In this document: piece by piece, positions 25,570 to 34,844 of the stretch
Position numbering within the stretch: the stretch's first letter is position 1
Layout: every line of letters starts with the position of its first letter
Source: Pandoraea oxalativorans
Lineage (GTDB): Bacteria > Pseudomonadota > Gammaproteobacteria > Burkholderiales > Burkholderiaceae
NCBI RefSeq assembly: GCF_000972785.3
Contig: NZ_CP011253.3
Span: forward strand, 4,526,001-4,590,000
Direction of reading: 5' to 3'
DNA length: 64,000 bases
Notes under the pieces: model-generated
The model's input: only the letters and a program-made list of their open reading frames with translations
Databases searched by the model: none
What the model was told of the DNA's origin: nothing
Program-made: the position numbers and the translations under genes

Positions 25570-26101
25570 AGTCATTTCCAGTTCGTTTTGGGGAGGATAA
25601 AGCGCGCGGTTGCGAGCGCCGTCTCACTCACATAACGCCCGCGACCCTGGACTTATTCCATCCGTTGGAAAAAAAAACCCGTGGCAAGCGACTGTCGGCG
25701 CGGACTTCGCACAATCCGAATAAAGTGTGAGAACATCCGCGCCATCCGCATCATCCTCACCCGCAGCATCACTGGCATGACCCGCACCAAAAGCAGATCG
25801 ATCCGATCAGTCCACGGGCGTCAGAAATGCGAAAATTGCGGACCTGGTCCCGAACGCAGGGCACTGGCCCATGGAAGAACAACCGGATGCCACGATGACG
25901 GCGATTACCGAATTTCTTCAGTAAGCGCCTTTGCACTGCATCATCGATGCTTGCATGACAGGCAACGCGCAACGCGCATGAGTTTTTGCATCGTCCGACG
26001 TCGAAATTCGGTTAAATCACTCGGATACGCGACACTTGCGAGGCGATAAATCAGGGGAGGAAATTAAAATTTCCTCTCCTTCGTCATTGCAACAGACTCC
26101 G
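25570..26101. other. gene-free interval, 532 nt
   Basis: A run of nine A lies at 25671-25679, and short imperfect 9-bp repeats (CATCCGCGC, CATCCGCAT, CATCCTCAC) at about 25736-25765. A 17-codon ORF begins at 25871 but has no support. The interval is likely leader and spacer between the divergent sod and EamA genes. Confidence 0.5.
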
Positions 26102-26956
26102 ATGTTCAACCACCGGAACGTGCCATTCGCCGCCGCATTCGCGGGCATGGTCTCCGTCCAGACCGGCGCGGCCTTCGCCAAAACGCTGTTTCCCCTCGTC
26201 GGCAGTGAAGGCGTTGCCGCGCTGCGCCTTGGCCTGTCGTCTCTCGTCCTTGTCGCCGCGCTTAAGCCCTCGCGATTGAATTTCCGCGACGCGGGCGTTT
26301 CGTGGCTCACGATGCTCACCTACGGCGTCACGCTGGCGCTGATGAATCTGCTCATCTATCGCGCGTTCGCGTATATCCCGGTCAGCGTCGCCATCTCCAT
26401 CGAAGTCATGGGGCCGTTGAGCGCGGCCTTGCTGACGTCTCGACGCGCGTCCGATCTTGTCTGGATTGCGCTGGCCGCGCTCGGCATGGTGGGGCTCGCG
26501 ATTGGCGACGTCAAAGGCGAAATCGATATTCGCGGCGTCGCGTTCTCGCTGGCAGCCGCTTTGTTCTGGGGGATCTACGTGCTCGTGGGGCGCAGAGCGT
26601 CGGCCGGTGGCGGGCAATCGGTGGCGGTCGGTATGACGATTGCTGCGATGATTGCCGTGCCCCTGGGGATCGCGCAGGCGGGCACGGCGCTGATGTCCAT
26701 ACACGTGCTGCTGGTTGGCTTCAGCGTGGCCGTGCTGTCCAGCATGCTGCCGTTTCTGCTGGATATCTACGCGATGCGCCGTTTGCCCGCGCGCGTGTTC
26801 GGCGTGCTGCTGAGCGGGTCGCCAGCCGTCAGCGCCATCGCCGGGTGGGTGGTTCTGAATGAGACGCTGACGCCGACGCAGTGCGCCGGGATCGCGTGCG
26901 TCGTCGCAGCATGCGCGGGGTGTGCATTGTTTTCGCGGCCGCGTGCCGACGCGTGA
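26102..26956 (+). CDS. EamA-family exporter, RhtA-like
   Basis: A 284-residue inner-membrane protein with ten predicted helices in two EamA repeats. VSVQTGAAFAKTLFPLVGSEGVAALRLGLS at the start and VLSSMLPFLLDIYAMRRLP in the second half match the RhtA homoserine/threonine exporter branch. Probably exports amino acids or metabolites. The ATG at 26102 is used, and the upstream frame extension is not credible. Convergent with an Lrp regulator 16 nt away. Confidence 0.88.
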   Translation: MFNHRNVPFAAAFAGMVSVQTGAAFAKTLFPLVGSEGVAALRLGLSSLVLVAALKPSRLNFRDAGVSWLTMLTYGVTLALMNLLIYRAFAYIPVSVAISIEVMGPLSAALLTSRRASDLVWIALAALGMVGLAIGDVKGEIDIRGVAFSLAAALFWGIYVLVGRRASAGGGQSVAVGMTIAAMIAVPLGIAQAGTALMSIHVLLVGFSVAVLSSMLPFLLDIYAMRRLPARVFGVLLSGSPAVSAIAGWVVLNETLTPTQCAGIACVVAACAGCALFSRPRADA

Positions 26957-26972
26957 CGTCCTGGTGCTGTCG

Positions 26973-27500
26973 TCAGATCAGCTCGAAGAGCGGGAGCTTC
27001 AGGCCGGTCTTCACCTGATCGAGCACGATGAGCGTCCGATAGGTGAGGATGTCCGGATTGTCGGCGAAGTGCTGACGGACGAGTTGCTCGAAATGCGGAA
27101 TGTCGCGTGAAATCATGATGATGATGAACGAGACGCCGCCGTTGACGAAATAGCACTGTTGAATTTCGTCGACGCCCCGAAAATAGCGCTTCGCACGATC
27201 CATCACAACGCTTCGATCCTCGACCAGTCGCGATTCGATGACAGCCGTCACGGGATTGCCGACCATGGCGGGGTCGAGCACGGCGACGTTGTCCCGGATG
27301 ACGCCCCGCGCCTCCAGCCGACTGATGCGCCGCTGCACCGACGCCGTGGAAAGCCCCACCTGCTCGGCAATGGCCGCGTGCGATTGCCGGTTGTTCGTCT
27401 GAAGCAGGTCGAGGATGTTCAGATCGAACCGGTCCAGATCGGCTTTGCTGGCGCTATTGTGGGCGCTTTTGTCGGCGCCTTTTTCCGTTTTATTTTTCAT
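26973..27500 (-). CDS. Lrp/AsnC-family regulator
   Basis: A 175-residue regulator. A Lys-rich 20-residue lead is followed by the helix-turn-helix LDRFDLNILDLLQTNNRQSHAAIAEQVGLSTASVQRRISRLE and the RAM domain (CYFVNGGVSFIIIMISRDIPHFEQLVRQHF). A complete protein. The target is probably local, but the neighbouring exporter is convergent, so the relation is unclear. The start ATG at 27500 has only a weak ribosome site. Confidence 0.9.
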   Translation of the reverse strand: MKNKTEKGADKSAHNSASKADLDRFDLNILDLLQTNNRQSHAAIAEQVGLSTASVQRRISRLEARGVIRDNVAVLDPAMVGNPVTAVIESRLVEDRSVVMDRAKRYFRGVDEIQQCYFVNGGVSFIIIMISRDIPHFEQLVRQHFADNPDILTYRTLIVLDQVKTGLKLPLFELI

Positions 27501-27641
27501 GGACCGGGAATGTGTTTCGAGGGGGTCGGCGCTCACGGGCGACCGGTTCGCCATTCTACGACGCGCATCGACCCGGATCGGGGACCGGGGAAACCGCCCG
27601 TCTTCGACGTCTGACGCGGTCCGCGATGGCCATGTTGTATC

Positions 27642-27863
27642 CCCCCGTACGTCGGCGTCGGCTTCGGTCATAGCCCGCTGGCCACGCCCGGCTGGTCGAT
27701 GTCGTTCGACGCCGGTGTCGCCTACGGCGAGCCGACCGTCGAACTCGACGTGCCGCCCCTCATCACGGCTATCGTGGGACAGGTCACCGTCGACGATGAG
27801 CGTCAGCAGCTTCAGGACAAGGCTAACAAGCTGAAGTTCTACCCGATCGTGAATGTCGGGGTG
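27642..27863 (+). pseudogene. remnant of an OmpW-like outer membrane protein
   Basis: About 74 codons read PYVGVGFGHSPLATPGWS, MSFDAGVAYGEPTVEL and, near the end, KANKLKFYPIVNVGVT. This is the C-terminal barrel strand pattern of small Burkholderiaceae outer membrane proteins, whose last residues are normally VGVSYRF. Here the frame runs on into unrelated Arg-rich sequence after VGVT, no signal peptide or N-terminal barrel precedes it, and there is no start or ribosome site. I read it as the 3' stub of a deleted gene. Confidence 0.6.
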
Positions 27864-28670
27864 ACGACGCTCCGTCGCAATCCGTGCCGCTGTGACCGTC
27901 GGCACATTCCGCGTCTTCGATCTGAATCGTGGCGTGTTCGACGTTGAATCGTGTTGCGAGACGCTGCTGCACGGCAATCATGGCGTCACGCGCACTCACG
28001 CCGGGCGCGGGCACAGCGTGCAGTGTGATCATGTGGCGCCCGCCGGTGACGGACCACGCGTGGATGTGATGTACGCCCTGCACCTCCGTCACGGTCGTCT
28101 CCAGATCGGCTTTGATCTGCGTCGGACTGAGCGAATGCGGTGTGCCTTCGAGCAGGATATGCGCGGAGGACTTCACGCTACCCCACGCGCTTTTCAGGAT
28201 GGTCAGCGCGACGAATATCGAAAGCAGCGGGTCGATGGGTGTCCATCCCGTGAAGAGAATCACGCCAGCCGCGACGATGGCCGCCGCCGACCCAAGCATG
28301 TCGCCCATCACGTGCAGCCACGCGCCGCGCATGTTGAGGTTTTCGCGATTGCCGCGGTGCAGGACCATGAAGGCGGCAATATTGGCGAGCAGTCCGGCGA
28401 ACGCGACGACGAGCATCGTCATGCCGACGACCGGCACCGGCGCGGCGAACCGTCGAATCGCTTCGATCACGATCCATGCCGCGATGACGAAAAGCGCGCA
28501 GCCATTCACGAATGCGGCGACGACTTCGAGACGTTTGACGCGATCCCGATCCGCTTCTGATCGGTAACGCCACTGGTGTGGCTATGACCGGCATGACTGT
28601 GCCCTGCGTGACCGTGAGCATGCCCGTGGTGATGCCCGTGCTCATGAGCGTCGTTCGGTGAGTGCGACAT
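27823..28670 (-). pseudogene. cation diffusion facilitator with internal deletion
   Basis: From ATG 28670 a His-rich head (MSHSPNDAHEHGHHHGHAHG and on to TDQKRIGIA, about 43 codons) is typical of CzcD/ZitB-like zinc exporters. It should continue into the first membrane helix, but the frame stops after about a dozen more codons. In another frame, from about 28540, the text resumes as KRLEVVAAFVNGCALFVIAAW, which in relatives is about 70 residues further on. The remaining helices, MRGAWLHVMGDMLGS (metal site) and cytoplasmic domain are intact to 27823. The helices carrying the first HxxxD site are lost, so the product is not functional. Confidence 0.8.
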
Positions 28671-28725
28671 GGCAGACCTCGCGTCGAGATGAGAGGATTC
28701 TAATCCTGAGGCGAAGACTTCGTCG

Positions 28726-29103
28726 TCAACGACCTTTCAAGATCACGCCCGTCATGTATTGGTGCAGATCGCGAAAATCCTGAACGCGCCACGCATACGG
28801 TGCAAGCTTCACCCCGTTTTCGCGCAACGTTTTTGGAATCAGGTCGCCGTTCGGGCGAAGAATGACGGATGAGACGATCACGCCGGGATAGTCGTTGAGC
28901 CGCTTCTTGAATGCGGACGTTGTCAGGTCCGGCGTGGGCGGGGTGCTCTTCGTGGCCAGCGGCCCGGATCCTTTGAGATCGACGCCGTGGCACATGGCAC
29001 ATCTCTGGGTGTACAGGTTCTTTCCGTTCGCAATATCGGCGAACGTCGGAGTCGTTTGCAGCAGCGTCGGAAGCGCAAACAGAGCGACAATGGTTTTTTT
29101 CAT
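28726..29103 (-). CDS. c-type cytochrome
   Basis: A 125-residue periplasmic cytochrome. The signal peptide (MKKTIVALFALPTLLQTTPTFA) is followed by the haem site CAMCH (about 35-39) and a Pro-rich SGPLATKSTPPTPDLTTSAF segment. The ATG at 29103 is chosen because the signal peptide starts there. No obvious partner oxidase is nearby. It lies next to decayed genes but appears intact. Confidence 0.85.
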   Translation of the reverse strand: MKKTIVALFALPTLLQTTPTFADIANGKNLYTQRCAMCHGVDLKGSGPLATKSTPPTPDLTTSAFKKRLNDYPGVIVSSVILRPNGDLIPKTLRENGVKLAPYAWRVQDFRDLHQYMTGVILKGR

Positions 29104-29173
29104 TTCTTGAAGAGAATTTAATCGCTTATAGCGCAGTGGATATCGGGGACATAGCGCGCCCGCCGAAATGCAG

Positions 29174-30094
29174 TCATTCGCGTGGCCAGCGCCACGTCGG
29201 TTCACTCAGATGTTCGGCAAAGTAGTCCGACAGTGCGCTTACTTTCGCTGGCCTTGCGCGAGCGGACGGGGTAACGAAGTACAGTCCCCCTTTCGTCAAC
29301 GACCATCCGGTGAGAATCGCTTCGAGCCGCCCATCGCTCAGATATTCGGCGGCGATGAACTCCGGCAACTCGGCGATAGCGAGTCCTTCGAGCAGCATCG
29401 GCAGCAGCGCATCGGAATTGGTCACGCGAAGCGGCCCGGCTGGCGTCACCAGTTCCTCATCTCCGGCATCGTTGGTAAAGCGCCATACGTCGCTGCGCGC
29501 GCGATAGGCATATGACATGCAGGGCCGATCCACCAACTCGCGCGGATGCGCCGGTCGACCTTCGCGCTTCAGATACGTCGGTGATGCGACGACGAATTGC
29601 GTCACCGCGCACAAACGTCGCGCGACTAGCGACGAATCCGGCAGCGCGGCAATGTGCAGCGCCGCATCGAATCCATCCGCCACGAGATCGACGGTCGAAT
29701 CGGCGAGATGCAGGTCGACCTGAACGTCCGGATACCGCCGGAAAAACTCCGGCATCAACGGCGCGACCCAACGCACCCCGAACGACATCGGCACGGCCAG
29801 TCGCACCAGCCCGCGAGGCTGCACGGACATCTCGCGGGCAGCGCCCTCCGCCGCCTCGGCTTGTCGGTAAATCTCGCCAGCCTTCTCACACAACGTGCGG
29901 CCGAACTCGGTCAGCGCAAGTTGACGCGACGTGCGATTGAGCAGCCGCGCGCCCAGCCGGTCCTCCAGACGAGCGACGCCGCGCGACACGGTGGCGACCG
30001 ACACCCCCATCTCGCGCGCCGCCGCCGCAAAGGAGCCTTCCTCCGCGACTTTGGCAAACATCGCGAGTCCTTCGAAATCAGGCAGTTTCGACAC
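29174..30094 (-). CDS. LysR-family regulator
   Basis: A 306-residue regulator of the PgrR/DsdC-like LysR group. The winged helix (residues 5-64: [40 protein letters not shown]) and effector domain (90-300) are complete. It is divergent from the short-chain dehydrogenase gene at 30254, the usual arrangement for a LysR protein and its target, but that target is now disrupted by an insertion sequence. Confidence 0.92.
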   Translation of the reverse strand: MSKLPDFEGLAMFAKVAEEGSFAAAAREMGVSVATVSRGVARLEDRLGARLLNRTSRQLALTEFGRTLCEKAGEIYRQAEAAEGAAREMSVQPRGLVRLAVPMSFGVRWVAPLMPEFFRRYPDVQVDLHLADSTVDLVADGFDAALHIAALPDSSLVARRLCAVTQFVVASPTYLKREGRPAHPRELVDRPCMSYAYRARSDVWRFTNDAGDEELVTPAGPLRVTNSDALLPMLLEGLAIAELPEFIAAEYLSDGRLEAILTGWSLTKGGLYFVTPSARARPAKVSALSDYFAEHLSEPTWRWPRE

Positions 30095-30112
30095 GATTAC
30101 CCATCATTTCAA

Positions 30113-30133
30113 ATTTGCAACGTTGATTTGCAA
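30113..30133. promoter_or_regulatory. ATTTGCAA direct repeats between LysR and SDR genes
   Basis: ATTTGCAA occurs at 30113-30120 and 30126-30133 (13-bp period) in the divergent promoter region. A LysR binding site is plausible but unproven. Confidence 0.35.
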
Positions 30134-30707
30134 TTGATTCTATTTCGAAAACAAGGGCGCGTCGATATTCTTAACTCATCGCAACCGACAACGCGCTGCG
30201 ACCGCCGGACACCGGCCCAACCAACACATCGAATTGAACGAAGGAGCAACACCATGGCACGCAAGCTCGACAACAAGATCGCACTCGTCACCGGCGCAAC
30301 CAGCGGTATCGGCCTGGCTACGGCACAACGCTTTGCTGCCGAAGGCGCACACGTTTATCTGACGGGCCGCCGTCTGGCTGAACTCGATGCCGCCGTCGCA
30401 TCGATCCGTGAGGTCGGCGGCACGGCTACCGGTCTCCGCGTCGACTCGACGAAGCCGGACGAACTCGATTCGCTGTATAAGCAAATCGGCGAAGCACACG
30501 GCCGTCTCGACGTGTTGTTTGCCAATGCTGGCGGCGGCTCGATGCTTGCCCTCGGCGACATCACCGAGGCGCATTACGACGAGACGTTCGACCGCAACGT
30601 GAAGGCCGTGCTGTTCACGGTGCAGAAGGCGTTGCCGCTGCTGGCAGACGGTGCCTCGGTGATCCTGAGGTAATGCCCCCGTTTTCCACGGTCAGCAGAA
30701 GTAGAAA

Positions 30708-31508
30708 CTAAGCGACCATGGCAAGCCGCTGCTTCGGGGTAAAACCGCCCAATGCCATATTCGGGCGCTCGTGATTGTAAATCCACATCCAGTCGGCCGC
30801 CGCTTCGCGAACCTGCTCCAGGTCCTCCCACAGGTACTGCGACAGCCATTCGTATCGCGCAGTCCGGTTGAACCGTTCGATATACGCATTCTGCTGCGGC
30901 TTGCCCGGCTCGATGTATTCCAGCCGGATGCCTTGCTTCTGCGTCCATGTCACGATGGCCGCACTCAAATATTCCGGGCCGTTGTCGCACCGGATGACCT
31001 TCGGCTTGCCTCGCCATTCCATATGCTGCTTCAGCGTGCGAATCACCCGCTCGGATGGCAACGAGAAATCCACCTCGATGCCCAGCGCCTCGCGGTTGAA
31101 ATCATCAATCACGTTCAGCGTCCGGATACTGCGCCCGTCAACCAGTTGGTCATGCATGAAGTCCATCGACCACACTTCATTGATGGCCTCCGGTACCGAT
31201 AGCGGCTGCGGCGTTTCGCGCACCAGCCGCTTTTTCGGCTTGATGCGCAGGTTCAGCTCCAGCTCCCGGTAAATTCGGTAAATGCGCTTGTGGTTCCAGC
31301 CGAATCCCTTCACATTACGCAGGTAGAAGTAGCACAGCAGAAAACCCCAGTTGCGATGGCAGCCCGTAATACGCAGTAGCCAGTCGGCAATCTCTTCGTT
31401 CTCCGTGTTCAACTTCGCCGCGTACCGGTAGCACGACTCGCTGATGCCGAGCACCGCGCACGCCACACGAATTGACACGCGCCGCTGTTGCACAACTTGC
31501 TTTGCCAT
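30708..31508 (-). CDS. IS407-like transposase OrfB (DDE)
   Basis: A 266-residue IS3-family integrase-like transposase. The DDE triad is D116 (MDFMHD), D175 (RCDNGPEY) and E211 (NAYIERFN), with 35 residues between the last two. The HTH_21 region precedes it. In the orfB frame the text is open upstream to the A-run at 31536-31542 ([14 protein letters not shown]), so the active product is probably an OrfAB fusion made by -1 frameshifting. Confidence 0.94.
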   Translation of the reverse strand: MAKQVVQQRRVSIRVACAVLGISESCYRYAAKLNTENEEIADWLLRITGCHRNWGFLLCYFYLRNVKGFGWNHKRIYRIYRELELNLRIKPKKRLVRETPQPLSVPEAINEVWSMDFMHDQLVDGRSIRTLNVIDDFNREALGIEVDFSLPSERVIRTLKQHMEWRGKPKVIRCDNGPEYLSAAIVTWTQKQGIRLEYIEPGKPQQNAYIERFNRTARYEWLSQYLWEDLEQVREAAADWMWIYNHERPNMALGGFTPKQRLAMVA

Positions 31509-31528
31509 CTCGCGCCGACGAGATGGCT

Positions 31529-31795
31529 TCAGAACTTTTTTTGCAGGGCCTCCGAGGCAATCTCAGCCTTGAGCTTCTCCTCGATGTACATCTTGCGAAG
31601 CCGGGTATTCTCCGCCTCCAGCTCCTTCATGCGCGACATCATCGACGCGTCCATGCCGCCGTACTTCGAGCGCCACTTATAAAACGTTGCCGAACTGATG
31701 CCCAGTTCTCGGCACAGCTCCGGCACCGCCAGCCCAGCCTCCGCGCGCTTGAGCGCCTCCAGTATCTGGCTGTCCGTGAATCTCGACTTCTTCAT
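31529..31795 (-). CDS. IS407-like transposase OrfA
   Basis: An 88-residue helix-turn-helix protein ([36 protein letters not shown]) with a C-terminal leucine zipper ([21 protein letters not shown]). It ends ALQKKF. The last codons span A-AAA-AAG (31541-31535 on the minus strand), a classic -1 slippery heptamer that feeds into the orfB frame. Confidence 0.94.
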   Translation of the reverse strand: MKKSRFTDSQILEALKRAEAGLAVPELCRELGISSATFYKWRSKYGGMDASMMSRMKELEAENTRLRKMYIEEKLKAEIASEALQKKF

Positions 31796-32230
31796 CTGCA
31801 GAACTCCCTCTTAACGAGAAAATTCTACTTCTCCTAGCGGTGGATTTCAGGGGGCATTACCCTGACCGGTTCGACGGCTGGCAGCTCGGGGACTGCGGCG
31901 TTCAGTGTGTACTCGGCCTCGAAGGCGGCGGTGCGCGCGTTTGCCCGCAGTTGGATTCTTGACCTGAAGCCGCGCCGCATCCGCGTGAACACGATCAGCC
32001 CTGGGGCGACCCGCACCCCCGGCCTGCTCGATCTGGCGGGCGACGACGCCGCGCAACGTCAAGGGCTGGCCGACTACCTTGCAGCGCAAATCCCGCTGGC
32101 GCGCCTTGGCGAACCGGAGGAAATTGCCAGCGCCGCCCTGTTCCTCGCTTCGGACGATGCCAGCTTCGTGAACGGTGCGGAGTTGTTCGTCGATGGCGGT
32201 CAGCAGCAGATTTGAGCGTAACGACATAAC

Positions 32231-32273
32231 GAAGCCCGGGTGGACGGCACACGTTGTGCGACGTCCGGGCTTC
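32231..32273. terminator. long hairpin between SDR remnant and HAD gene
   Basis: GAAGCCCGG (32231-32239) pairs with CCGGGCTTC (32265-32273), and GCAC/GTGC pairs inside the loop. No clear T-run; a terminator-like stem. Confidence 0.45.
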
Positions 32274-32363
32274 GAAGTCGGCGACGTCTTCCGGTCCGTT
32301 ACAATTTATGGCTCTAAATCATCGTTACCTTCGCAGGTAACGCATGGGAAATCGGAAGGAAGC

Positions 32364-33017
32364 ATGAACCAACTTGATCCAATGCAGTCGCCATGCGTTG
32401 TCGATACGGTGATTTTCGATCTCGGCAACGTTCTTATTCAATGGAACCCTCGTCATCTTTTCACGAAGATCTTCGGCGACGATGAAGCTGCGATGGAGCA
32501 CTTCTTGTCCGAGGTCTGCAACGCCGAGTGGAACGAGCAACAGGATCGCGGTCGCCCATGGAAGGAAGCCATTGCTGACGCAGTTGCACGGCATCCCGCT
32601 CACGAATCCAATATCCGGGCCTATTTTGATCGCTGGGAAGAAATGATTCCTGGCGAGATCGAAGGTACAGTCAAGATTCTGGAGCAGTTGCGTGACCTGA
32701 ATGTCCGACTTCTGGCGCTGACTAACTGGTCTGCTGAGACGTTCCACATTGCTGAAGCTCGGTTCCCGTTCCTGAAGTGGTTCGAGGGAATTGTCGTCTC
32801 CGGTCGTGAGCGTCTCATACAACCCGATCCGGCCATCTTCAATCTGATCATCGAGCGCTATCACCTGCGCCCGGAAGCAACGGCCTTCATCGATGACAGT
32901 GTCCGCAACGTCGAAGCTGCCGAGCGCGCAGAAATGCGCGGCGTACATTTCCGGGGTCCTGATGAATTGCGTGCCCAATTGCGGGCGATGGGTTTCTCGC
33001 TTCCGGAAGGGTCGTGA
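32364..33017 (+). CDS. HAD-superfamily hydrolase, YihX-like
   Basis: A 217-residue HAD subfamily IA phosphatase. The nucleophile Asp is D19 in FDLGNVLIQWNP, where the second motif-I position is Gly as in YihX-type sugar phosphatases and some epoxide hydrolase N-terminal domains. TNWS (motif II) is near residue 122, the Lys/Arg region follows, and AFIDDSVRNVEAA (motif IV) is near 174. The ATG at 32364 follows GGAAGGAAGC. The substrate is unknown, with a sugar phosphate most likely. Confidence 0.88.
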   Translation: MNQLDPMQSPCVVDTVIFDLGNVLIQWNPRHLFTKIFGDDEAAMEHFLSEVCNAEWNEQQDRGRPWKEAIADAVARHPAHESNIRAYFDRWEEMIPGEIEGTVKILEQLRDLNVRLLALTNWSAETFHIAEARFPFLKWFEGIVVSGRERLIQPDPAIFNLIIERYHLRPEATAFIDDSVRNVEAAERAEMRGVHFRGPDELRAQLRAMGFSLPEGS

Positions 33018-33165
33018 TGTCGGAGATCTGATCGACAACATCCCGCCAGACCGTGCGTGTTTGGGTCGATACACCACTTGCAAGACCATTTCCGCCGCAA
33101 AAATGCAGGCGCATCAGTCGGTATCGCCGCGCCCAATCGATTTGCACGGGAATGGACTCCCCGAC

Positions 33166-33260
33166 TGCAAATTTCGATGCACATCCGGTGCACGGAGACG
33201 CAAAAATAGCCTTCTTAAGCTACTTTTAACTACGCTGTTGCACAGTGGCTGGGACGAGAC
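33166..33260. repeat. 95-bp palindromic repeat, copy A
   Basis: About 82% identical (78 of 95 by eye) to 36581-36675 in the same orientation. It contains a 56-bp imperfect palindrome (33188-33243) with outer GTGCA/TGCAC and inner ATAGC/GCTA arms. It has no coding potential. Confidence 0.8.
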
Positions 33261-33284
33261 TCCGGAGGGAGAAAGCGTGATGGC

Positions 33285-34262
33285 CTAAACGTCGCTTGCA
33301 GCTTGAGATCCATTGCCAGCGGCTATGGCCAGTCCGAGGTCGTTCCGTGATTGACGGGCAACAAACCTTGCTGCCATGCAAATTGAAACGAGAGCCACCG
33401 CGAGGCCGCCGACGACGTCAGTCAAATAGTGCCCACCACGCGCCGGAGTAGACGCCAGCATTAACGCGTTCAAGGGTAAAAATAGAAGGAAAAGAAGCTT
33501 CAATCGACGCGCCGCGTACGGAATCAGGACAGCTAAAACCGCGTGAAAAGAGGGAAACGAGACGAGACCTTGCATCGTTCCAAATGACAGTTCACGCATC
33601 CTGCCGGAACGGAAGTCGCTGAAATCAGAGACGGAGGCCGTGGCCCCAACATCCGAGACATGGTAGTGAGTAAAGGCGCTCTCGGCAGGAAACGGCGTCG
33701 CTATGATCACAACGATCAAAGCCGCAATCATGAACTGAACAACGAACTCTGCGTAATGTTCGACCTTCCCCGCAATGATGAGCACGAATGGCAGCAAAAC
33801 CATTTGAAGGAACAATGAATCGTAAGCCGCTCCGAGCGCCATTTCGAGCGCCCCGTTACTATGGATCGCCGAATAAATGAGCGGCCAATGAATTCCAAAG
33901 GTTTCATCGACTGAAATCAGTACATCTGAAATATCCGGAGCGCCCAGGGATACTGACAAATACTGAAGCACTGTCGCACCGCACGTGAACGCAGCCAGGC
34001 TCGTTATCCACAGGATACCTAACGCTGAGTCATGGTAGAAACGACCGCGCGCTGTACCGCTTAACTTTAAATTTACTGACACAAGGACTAAGCCCCAGGC
34101 AACCAGCAAGCCAAAGCAGCCGCGCGAGGCAACCCACCATATTTCGCTTAACCTGAGAGACAAGCCTATTTGTCTCCCCCAAGCAAAGTCCACCACAACC
34201 AGAACACAATTTAATATCCACGTTGCCTTGAAAACCGCCCAAGTTTTCCACGGCATCGACAT
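33285..34262 (-). CDS. PAP2-family phosphatase, membrane bound
   Basis: A 325-residue membrane protein with about eight helices. The C-terminal third carries the PAP2 / inositolphosphotransferase motifs FPSFHAVLAV (motif 2, His near 244) and ARGGHYLTDVVGG (motif 3, His near 283). Motif 1 is weak. The PAP2_3 group dephosphorylates or transfers lipid phosphates at the outer face of the membrane. Codon use is more AT-rich than in the flanks and it lies between two repeat copies, so it may have been acquired. Confidence 0.8.
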   Translation of the reverse strand: MSMPWKTWAVFKATWILNCVLVVVDFAWGRQIGLSLRLSEIWWVASRGCFGLLVAWGLVLVSVNLKLSGTARGRFYHDSALGILWITSLAAFTCGATVLQYLSVSLGAPDISDVLISVDETFGIHWPLIYSAIHSNGALEMALGAAYDSLFLQMVLLPFVLIIAGKVEHYAEFVVQFMIAALIVVIIATPFPAESAFTHYHVSDVGATASVSDFSDFRSGRMRELSFGTMQGLVSFPSFHAVLAVLIPYAARRLKLLFLLFLPLNALMLASTPARGGHYLTDVVGGLAVALVSICMAARFVARQSRNDLGLAIAAGNGSQAASDV

Positions 34263-34844
34263 CCCCCTTTTTTTGGAATACGCAGTAATTTTTCAAACAC
34301 GAACCCGTGGACGAATATTAGTCGAGATCGATATAAGGGGTAATATCCAGATGACGACCGATACGGACGCTCGTCGAATATAGATTGCGGCGTCGCTATA
34401 CCCGTCTGGTCAGAAATTCCAAATCGATGTGATTCGCTCCCTCCGAACGGGTTCAGGCTCTCGAAAGAATCTCACCGCGCGCGTCGGAGAAGGATTAGGC
34501 CTGCCAGGGATCAGAACCCTATAACCAATTAGATCAACAAAATAACGTCAATCGGCGCACGTTCGGTGCACCGCTGCGAGAGTTTTCACCGGGGGAAATT
34601 GGTCTTCTCGGGCGTCCGTTTCCGACCCGCTTAGCCGTTCAACGTCTAAGCGGGCACTTTCGGTGTGGGCCGGATTTGGCCGTCGTCTGTCCGCATACGT
34701 ACCCGATCAAACTCAAGCATTCCCTGTGCAAAGAATAGAAATTACTTCTTATAGTAAAACGCTTGCAGACGAAGCACTCCTGAATAGAATGATGTCGACC
34801 GCTTGCTAAACGGCCCTGGGCTTCCTCACTCGGAGGGCGATGTC
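34263..34844. other. gene-free AT-rich interval
   Basis: No credible ORF. CCCGCTTAG (34626-34634) and CTAAGCGGG (34646-34654) form a 9-bp hairpin. AT-rich TTATAGTAAAA near 34750 could hold a promoter for the DUF1254 gene. Confidence 0.5.

Larger units (their letters stand above)
30669..31861 (-). mobile_element. IS3-family element, IS407-like, 1193 bp
   Basis: The ends GGTAATGCCCCC (30669-30680) and GGGGGCATTACC (31850-31861) are perfect 12-bp inverted repeats. CTGA flanks both sides (30665-30668 and 31862-31865), a 4-bp target duplication as is usual for the IS407 group. It contains orfA and orfB on the minus strand with a slippery site between them. All parts look intact, so transposition was probably recent. 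Confidence 0.93.
30254..32215 (+). pseudogene. short-chain dehydrogenase split by an insertion sequence
   Basis: The N-terminal part (30254-30668) has the cofactor motif TGATSGIG (near residue 14) and LFANAGGG. The C-terminal part (31862-32215) has YSASK with catalytic Tyr and Lys, ISPGATRTPG, and ends VNGAELFVDGGQQQI. Removing 30669-31861 and one copy of the CTGA duplication restores one 254-codon frame through VILTGSTAG, which is where the catalytic Ser lies. So the gene was intact until the insertion. AAGGAG precedes the start. Substrate unknown; an atypical quinone or carbonyl reductase is likely. Confidence 0.93.

Noticed and set aside
25681..26049. 122-codon ORF in the gap before the EamA gene
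   Set aside because: Arg/Cys/His-rich text with no domain and no ribosome site. The 17-codon ORF at 25871 inside it is also unsupported.
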